From contig NC_081555.1 of NCBI RefSeq assembly GCF_963082655.1, positions 180,398,151-180,462,150 of the forward strand: a stretch of DNA of 64,000 nt, written 5' to 3'. Of the stretch, positions 60,901 to 64,000 are shown piece after piece. A model generated the notes under the pieces. That model worked only from the letters and a program-made list of their open reading frames with translations. It ran no database searches and had not been told where the DNA came from. Positions within the stretch are counted from its first letter, which is position 1; each line of letters begins with the position of its first letter. Position numbers and translations under genes: made by a program. The stretch comes from Stomoxys calcitrans. Lineage: Eukaryota; Arthropoda; Insecta; Diptera; Muscidae.

Positions 60901-63104
60901 TATCAGCTGCTACTTTTAGCTTGATTTAGAAAAAAAGTGTAAAAAAAGTATATTTGATTAAATATATTTGATTTCTTTTAAAAAATCCGCAATTACTTTT
61001 TGGGCAACCCAATACATGCGACAAAATCATCACAAACCTAGCCAAAAAATAGTTTTTGGCAAAGTTAACAATTATAAGAAAATTTACAACTATTTTAAAC
61101 TTTTTTGAATTTATGATTATGTTCACCTTTGTGGATATGTTGGAGGGTGCGTCAGTGACAGATAATGTCAGACTTCGAATCCTGGCGAGAACATCAAAAA
61201 CAATTCCGGATGATGATGATAAATATAATAACATTAAAGAATCTTGAACCACCAATATTTACAGCTCCCAAAAGCAAGGAAAAGAGGTCATAATGCCTTT
61301 AATGGTTTTCTTTGGATCGGTGTTATTAATGCAAATTTTGCCATGAACATTTCACCAAGAAATGTTGATCCATCATGGGTTAAAGTTGATGAATTTGTTG
61401 TCAATTTGAAATTTATATTTTCGTTTTCCCCTTTCCTTATTTTTTCTTAAAGGCTGACCTGTACGGACAAAATATTTTGCACATTACCCATCCAGAGGAC
61501 CATCAAATGCTCAAGCAGAAATTAATACCCACAGATGTCGACAGTCTATTCGATATCCAGCCTGAAGATGAAAATGGCGAACCAAGGCAACGAACTCAAG
61601 CTGAGGAAGAAGAAATCGATCGAAGACTAAGGGAAGATCGACGTAGTTTTACAGTGCGGTAAGTGTCAACTTTACAAGCATCCTACCACAGTCACTTAAC
61701 CAACGCGCCACTTCTTATGATTTGAAAACAGATTGGCAAGATCGGGACCTCGGTCGGAAACAACCAGCTATGAATTGGTTAAAATCGATGGCAGTTTTCG
61801 CCGTAGTGATATGGCCCCAAGAGGTCTGAAGACAGGCACATTACCCTCCACCCTGCAGCTAATGCGTAGAAGTCGAGGTCGGGAGGACATATTGCCATTG
61901 CATACAATAAGTGGAAATGATATTGTAGGTTTTTTGTTTTTTAAATAATTATTGCAATGAACTTTCTTATAATTTGAAACTATTTGCAGGTTCTTATTGC
62001 CATTGCTCGCATTGTGCGACCGCCTGTCATAAATACAGTCCTTGAGGCCAATCGATTAGAGTACAAGACGCGTCACTTGATCGATGGTCGCATTATCGAT
62101 TGCGATCAACGCATTAGCTTGGTGGCTGGCTATATGACCGATGAGGTGCGAAATTTAAGTCCATTCACCTTTATGCACCAGGATGATGTGCGATGGGTTA
62201 TTGTAGCTCTGAGGCAAAGTATGTTCGATATGTCTGTCCTACTCTATAGCAAATGAAATTCCAAAGTGGTGTGTGTTTTCTTCTTTCAGTGTATGACTGC
62301 AACAGTTCGTATGGTGAATCCACATATCGACTATTCACCCGCAATGGAAAGATCATATATTTGCACACCAAAGGGTTTCTTGAGATCGACAAGACCACCA
62401 ATAAAGTGCACTCGTTCATCTGTGTCAACACCTTGCTCAGCGAGGAGGAAGGTCGCCGGCGAGTTCAACACATGAAGACCAAATTCTCTGTGATCATCGA
62501 TACCAAGATACCACAGTCACTGGCGGATGTACCTGCCTCGGAAAATCCGCTGCAATTGGAGAAGGCCGTACTGTGTTTAATACAAAATCTGCATCAATCT
62601 GCCTCCGAGGATGAGACTGACTCCAATATGTCAACCTCTATGACATCTGCAGCATCTTCGTCAAAGTCACAAAAGCACCACCACATGTACCATCATCAAA
62701 GTCCACATTCACCCTATGCCACCACAGCTCAAGGAAGTCGTCTGGCAAAAACTCCACCATTGGCGTTGGTCCCACCGGCAGCCGAATCTATTAAGAATTC
62801 AATTAGCAAAAGCGTTTGCGTTGTAAAGACGACAGCTGGGAAATTTTTACAAGTCCATAATAGCGAAATGTCCTATCGGCCAGCTAATGGTAACGATTCT
62901 GGCGGTGAATCATCGACCAATGGAGAAAGAAGTCGTTATTCCAGTAATGTGGATAGTGATACAGAACTGCAAGGATTCTTGCCATATGATACAACACGGA
63001 TAGCGCCAACCAGCGGAATGAAAAGAAAAATAAATTATTCCACTTCGGAAACGGAGGAAGATGATGAATACAAAGTACCTGCACAACGAAGAAGAGGTAA
63101 ATAA
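45225..63104 (+). CDS. gce: Met/gce-type bHLH-PAS juvenile hormone receptor (seven coding exons)
   Basis: Exons 45225-45934, 54430-54593, 54677-54822, 61453-61658, 61732-61924, 61990-62218 and 62290-63104 join in one frame to 820 residues plus a stop; every intron is GT-AG. Residues 1-236 are acidic, then Gln/His-rich. The bHLH (about 238-295) contains G-R-E-A-R-N-R-A-E-K-N-R-R-D-K-L-N and V-D-K-T-A-V-L-R-F-A-A-H-G-L-R-L-K, diagnostic of Met/gce. PAS-A runs from about 305 into 473, PAS-B about 484-610. The tail is Ser-rich with basic patches. Family knowledge: Met/gce proteins bind juvenile hormone in PAS-B, pair with Taiman in the nucleus and activate Kr-h1. Higher flies carry gce-like multi-intron orthologues; Drosophila Met has few introns, hence gce rather than Met. 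The ATG at 45225 is preceded by in-frame stops in the same exon. The true C-terminus is uncertain because the last codons overlap a possible donor. Confidence 0.88.
46281..46303. repeat. CA microsatellite in gce intron 1
   Basis: A run of (CA)n with one G interruption. Confidence 0.9.
46551..46572. repeat. CA microsatellite in gce intron 1
   Basis: About ten CA units. Confidence 0.9.
47095..47600 (+). repeat. Composite repeat, partial copy I in gce intron 1
   Basis: Diverged units with GGCCAAATC-GTCCATGTTTT, ATTTGGCTGAAATTTTG and TTGAGCCTC words as in copy A, abutting the decayed LINE that starts at about 47600. Confidence 0.55.
47600..49280 (+). pseudogene. Heavily decayed LINE (endonuclease and RT) in gce intron 1
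   Basis: Fragments in mixed frames: endonuclease pieces around 47690-48010 (S-L-I-C-A-N-A-P-T-K-E, S-G-D-F-N-E-K-I-G-K, N-Q-I-D-L-A-V-I-D), then RT pieces (N-I-Y-H-L-F-V-D-Y near 48912, R-G-F-S-Q-G-D near 49081). The order is the same as in the LINE family at 33830 and 43561, but with many stops. It lies in the sense direction of the host gene. Confidence 0.65.
49285..49570 (+). repeat. Fragment of the TAGCTGG-type tandem-block repeat in gce intron 1
   Basis: It contains two diverged blocks with ATACCTTGAATTTGAGCC, AGGTTCGTACTCTACTTG and CAGATTCGTTCTACC, matching units of 19667-21235. Confidence 0.45.
50246..51140 (+). repeat. Composite dispersed repeat, copy J in gce intron 1
   Basis: Starts CTTATACCCTCCACCATAGG and ends GTGGGTATCCAAAGTTCGG; about five units. 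Confidence 0.75.
51245..51985 (+). repeat. Diverged tandem duplication (two units of about 250-300 bp) in gce intron 1
   Basis: CTATGGCTTTGCATTCGCA, TTCATTGAAAATTAATTCCTC and GGAAAAATATCTTTCGATTC (51250-51530) recur as CTATGGCTTTGCATTCACA, TTATTGAAGATCAATTCCTC and GGAAAAATTTCTTTCGATTG (51755-51985). A related piece (TCTCTCGCACATACCAATC, 49990-50110) matches 51660-51745. Confidence 0.65.
51986..53505 (+). other. gce intron 1, no feature recognised
   Basis: AT-rich. CACCGGTTGATAAATG-like words occur twice (53055-53125), suggesting a small diverged duplication. Confidence 0.45.
53506..53974 (+). pseudogene. LOA/R1-like LINE fragment with RNase H motif in gce intron 1
   Basis: Sense-oriented relic. 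G-A-M-R-T-T-H-T-R-S-L-E-T-I-L and E-A-A-T-A-A-M-R-L-K match the post-RT region of RNase H-bearing LINEs. C-Y-T-D-G-S-K near 53833 carries the first RNase H aspartate. A stop at 53755-53757 and a frame change separate the two parts. Confidence 0.65.
54430..54593 (+). CDS. gce: gce coding exon 2: bHLH domain
   Basis: The acceptor is TCATTTCAG|T. The exon completes Ser237 and encodes the basic region and both helices. The donor at G|GTAGGT (54594) splits the Val codon that begins V-F-G-K in exon 3. An alternative GT four bases downstream would shift the frame, so it is rejected. Confidence 0.9.
54677..54822 (+). CDS. gce: gce coding exon 3: start of PAS-A
   Basis: Acceptor TTTTACAG|TG, donor CAG|GTATGT. 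It encodes V-F-G-K-S-L and then T-L-M-K-L-L-D-S-F-F-L-T-L-T-C-N-G-Q, typical of the PAS-A entry in Met/gce. The intron before it is only 83 bp. The intron after it is 6,630 bp and filled with transposon remains. Confidence 0.9.
54823..55949 (+). other. Start of gce intron 3
   Basis: Begins with donor GTATGT. AAGGTGTTATTAGACGTCATGACCTGTCAC at 55379 recalls the left end of the PIF-like MITE family but has no matching right end. Confidence 0.45.
55950..56215 (-). pseudogene. LINE C-terminal fragment in gce intron 3
   Basis: The minus strand carries decayed G-H-I-G, C-V-G-H-A-R-K-M-M-R-L and related pieces of the region after RNase H in LINEs. The similarity to 5130-5240 is visible at DNA level (CTCGCATGCCCTACACA versus CATTGCATGCCCTGCACA). 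Confidence 0.4.
56460..57576 (+). other. gce intron 3, diffuse repeat remnants
   Basis: TATA-rich; a TA microsatellite; the 56740-57120 part faintly resembles composite-repeat units but is too diverged to call. Confidence 0.4.
57292..57316. repeat. TA microsatellite in gce intron 3
   Basis: About twelve TA units. Confidence 0.9.
57577..59590 (-). pseudogene. LOA/R1-like LINE fragment (RT to start of RNase H) in gce intron 3
   Basis: Antisense to gce. In minus-strand order it carries an N-terminal linker (H-F-P-G near 59050), RT start W-R-D-T-K-I-I-F-I-P-K-P-G-K, S-L-S-S-F-M-L-E, Q-H-A-Y-S-K-G-K-S-T-E-T-A-L-H, R-G-T-P-Q-G-G-V-L-S-P-L-L-W-N near 58350, then K-Y-L-G-V-L-L-D-R-K-L and the thumb and connection region Y-G-V-V-V-W-W-T-A-L. 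The catalytic Y-A-D-D is damaged: near 58285 only D-N-V-A-I-V-V remains after a frameshift. It stops before the RNase H active site. Confidence 0.75.
60140..60560 (-). pseudogene. LINE C-terminal fragment in gce intron 3
   Basis: The minus strand reads V-M-T-G-H-C-L-I-G-K-H-A-G-R-L-K-V-A-S-N near 60400-60460 and then D-Y-C-T-F-C, the post-RNase H signature of jockey/LOA-type LINEs. The other edge, at 60145, is AGGTTAGGTT, the complement of an AACCTAACCT tail. Confidence 0.55.
60800..61012. mobile_element. Mariner-type MITE, copy 2 (213 bp), in gce intron 3
   Basis: Same ends and internal sequence as 2875-3111, with TA at 60798-60799 and 61013-61014. It differs mainly by a block near its right end, where copy 1 is about 24 bp longer. 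Confidence 0.85.
61453..61658 (+). CDS. gce: gce coding exon 4: PAS-A
   Basis: Acceptor TTCTTAAAG|GCT, donor GCG|GTAAGT. It continues H-C-Q|A-D-L-Y-G-Q and I-T-H-P-E-D, a hallmark PAS segment, then an acidic linker. Confidence 0.9.
61732..61924 (+). CDS. gce: gce coding exon 5: PAS-A end and linker
   Basis: Acceptor AAAACAG|A, donor ATT|GTAGGT. It encodes the R-L-A-R-S-G-P-R and K-I-D-G-S-F-R-R-S-D segments. The flanking introns are 73 and 65 bp. Confidence 0.9.
61990..62218 (+). CDS. gce: gce coding exon 6: first part of PAS-B
   Basis: Acceptor TTTGCAG|GTT, donor CAAA|GTATGT. It carries Y-K-T-R-H-L-I-D-G-R-I-I-D-C-D-Q-R and P-F-T-F-M-H-Q-D-D-V-R-W. In this family PAS-B forms the hormone pocket. 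Confidence 0.9.
62290..63104 (+). CDS. gce: gce coding exon 7: rest of PAS-B and C-terminal tail
   Basis: Acceptor TTCTTTCAG|TG rebuilds Met550. The exon finishes PAS-B (Y-R-L-F-T-R-N-G-K, H-S-F-I-C-V-N-T-L-L), then gives a Ser/Thr-rich tail with a His-rich stretch near residue 680 and basic patches K-R-K and R-R-R. It ends in a stop TAA at 63102-63104. The same bases include G|GTAAAT (63097), a plausible splice donor, and AATAAA at 63100, so this may be either the end of the gene or an exon boundary. Some family members, such as Drosophila gce, are longer than 820 residues. Confidence 0.8.
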
Positions 63105-63339
63105 AAGCTTTGTGCAGTTAAGTTTCTATTTTGAATTTTACAAAATGTTAAGAACCACCTGCTATACACCAATATAAGATAGCTCCACTTATCGAAGGCA
63201 AAGAGTGAGACGGCCACTTGAACATTAAGATTGTCAGTACAAAATGTCACAAATCCTGAGAACCACTGAAATTCACATGAACTATCCATCCTCTTTATTA
63301 TAACAACTCTACTACCATATCTATAGTCTGGATCATATT

Positions 63340-64000
63340 TGTTTCAGATCCCGAGAACTCGTATAAAAGTTACAGTTTCTGCCAAATCAGCCAACAAATC
63401 CGCTTTTTATGGGATTAAGACCTTAAAATGGAAGAGGGATCTTTATGGCAATTATATCTAAATATTGTCTGATGTGGGCAATATGCTGGTCGGATGATGG
63501 GAGTCTTAATACAAGTCACTGTGTCTAAATCCGTGGTCCAATCTGAATCATATTTCAGTCGGATGTGGGGAGGCTTTAAACAACTCACTATTCCTAATTT
63601 CATCGAAATTGGGTAATTAATGCACCTATTAGGGACTTAAGACACTTAACCGGCATATTGGTCTAAATGCCATATATATGTAAATATCGATATGGGCTAT
63701 ATCCTGTTTGAATATCGAGGACCCTAGTACAACTTTCAGATTCAAGTCGGGCAAAAAAATGCGATGCGTTTAAGACCCTAAATCGCCAGATCGGTCTATA
63801 TTGCAGCTATATCCAAATATAGTAAGAATTGGTCCATTCAAGAACTTAACCTGCGTATAGAAGTAATTCGATTCTGTGCCAAATTTCAACTTTGAGTTAA
63901 AATTTTGAAAGACTGTAGCGTGACTACAACTAACGGACGGACAGACACGCGGACATCGTTAACTTGTAGGGTCGAAAATGAATATTTCAATGTGTTGCAA
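63340..64000 (-). repeat. Composite dispersed repeat, copy K, running off the window
   Basis: Units with GATCGGTCTATATTGCAGC, then TAGCGTGACTACAACTAACGG, GGTCGAAAATGAATATTTC and AATGTGTTGCAA at the window edge. Its orientation matches copies B-D. Confidence 0.7.

Overview
This window looks like nuclear DNA of a calyptrate fly (a muscid or close relative; this is inference). It is AT-rich and mostly made of transposon remains. It holds one recognisable host gene, split by long introns, and none of the operon-like packing of a prokaryote. Two things point to the fly assignment: the gene is a Methoprene-tolerant/germ cell-expressed (Met/gce) juvenile hormone receptor, and the background is filled with a tandem-block dispersed repeat of a kind I associate with muscid and blowfly DNA.

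Layout. 1-22,200: no host gene recognised. This stretch is a mosaic of dispersed repeats: composite blocks with TATACCC ends, tRNA-derived SINEs, a mariner MITE, LINE scraps, a decayed Tc1/mariner transposase, a PIF/Harbinger-like MITE and a nested block at 19,096-21,418. 22,242-28,322: the highlight. A non-autonomous hAT element (8-bp target duplication) was split by a complete 5,347-bp Transib element. The Transib has a perfect 5-bp duplication (CGCCG), ends beginning CACAGTG like the RAG recombination-signal heptamer, near-identical 1.43-kb terminal inverted repeats, and an intact 680-aa RAG1-core-like transposase. 28,331-45,100: more composite repeats and two deleted copies of one LINE family.

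45,137-63,104: the Met/gce gene on the plus strand. Seven coding exons join in frame to 820 codons and give an acidic and Gln/His-rich N-terminus, bHLH, PAS-A, PAS-B and a Ser-rich tail. Intron 1 (8.5 kb) and intron 3 (6.6 kb) carry LINE and repeat insertions; the other introns are under 100 bp. The last exon ends at GGTAAATAA, which can be read as a stop codon or as a splice donor, so the C-terminus is unsettled. 63,105-64,000: another composite repeat running off the window.

The genes do not form a pathway. The host gene encodes a nuclear hormone receptor, and the rest is a layered record of transposition in which the Transib copy is the only element that looks intact enough to have moved recently.
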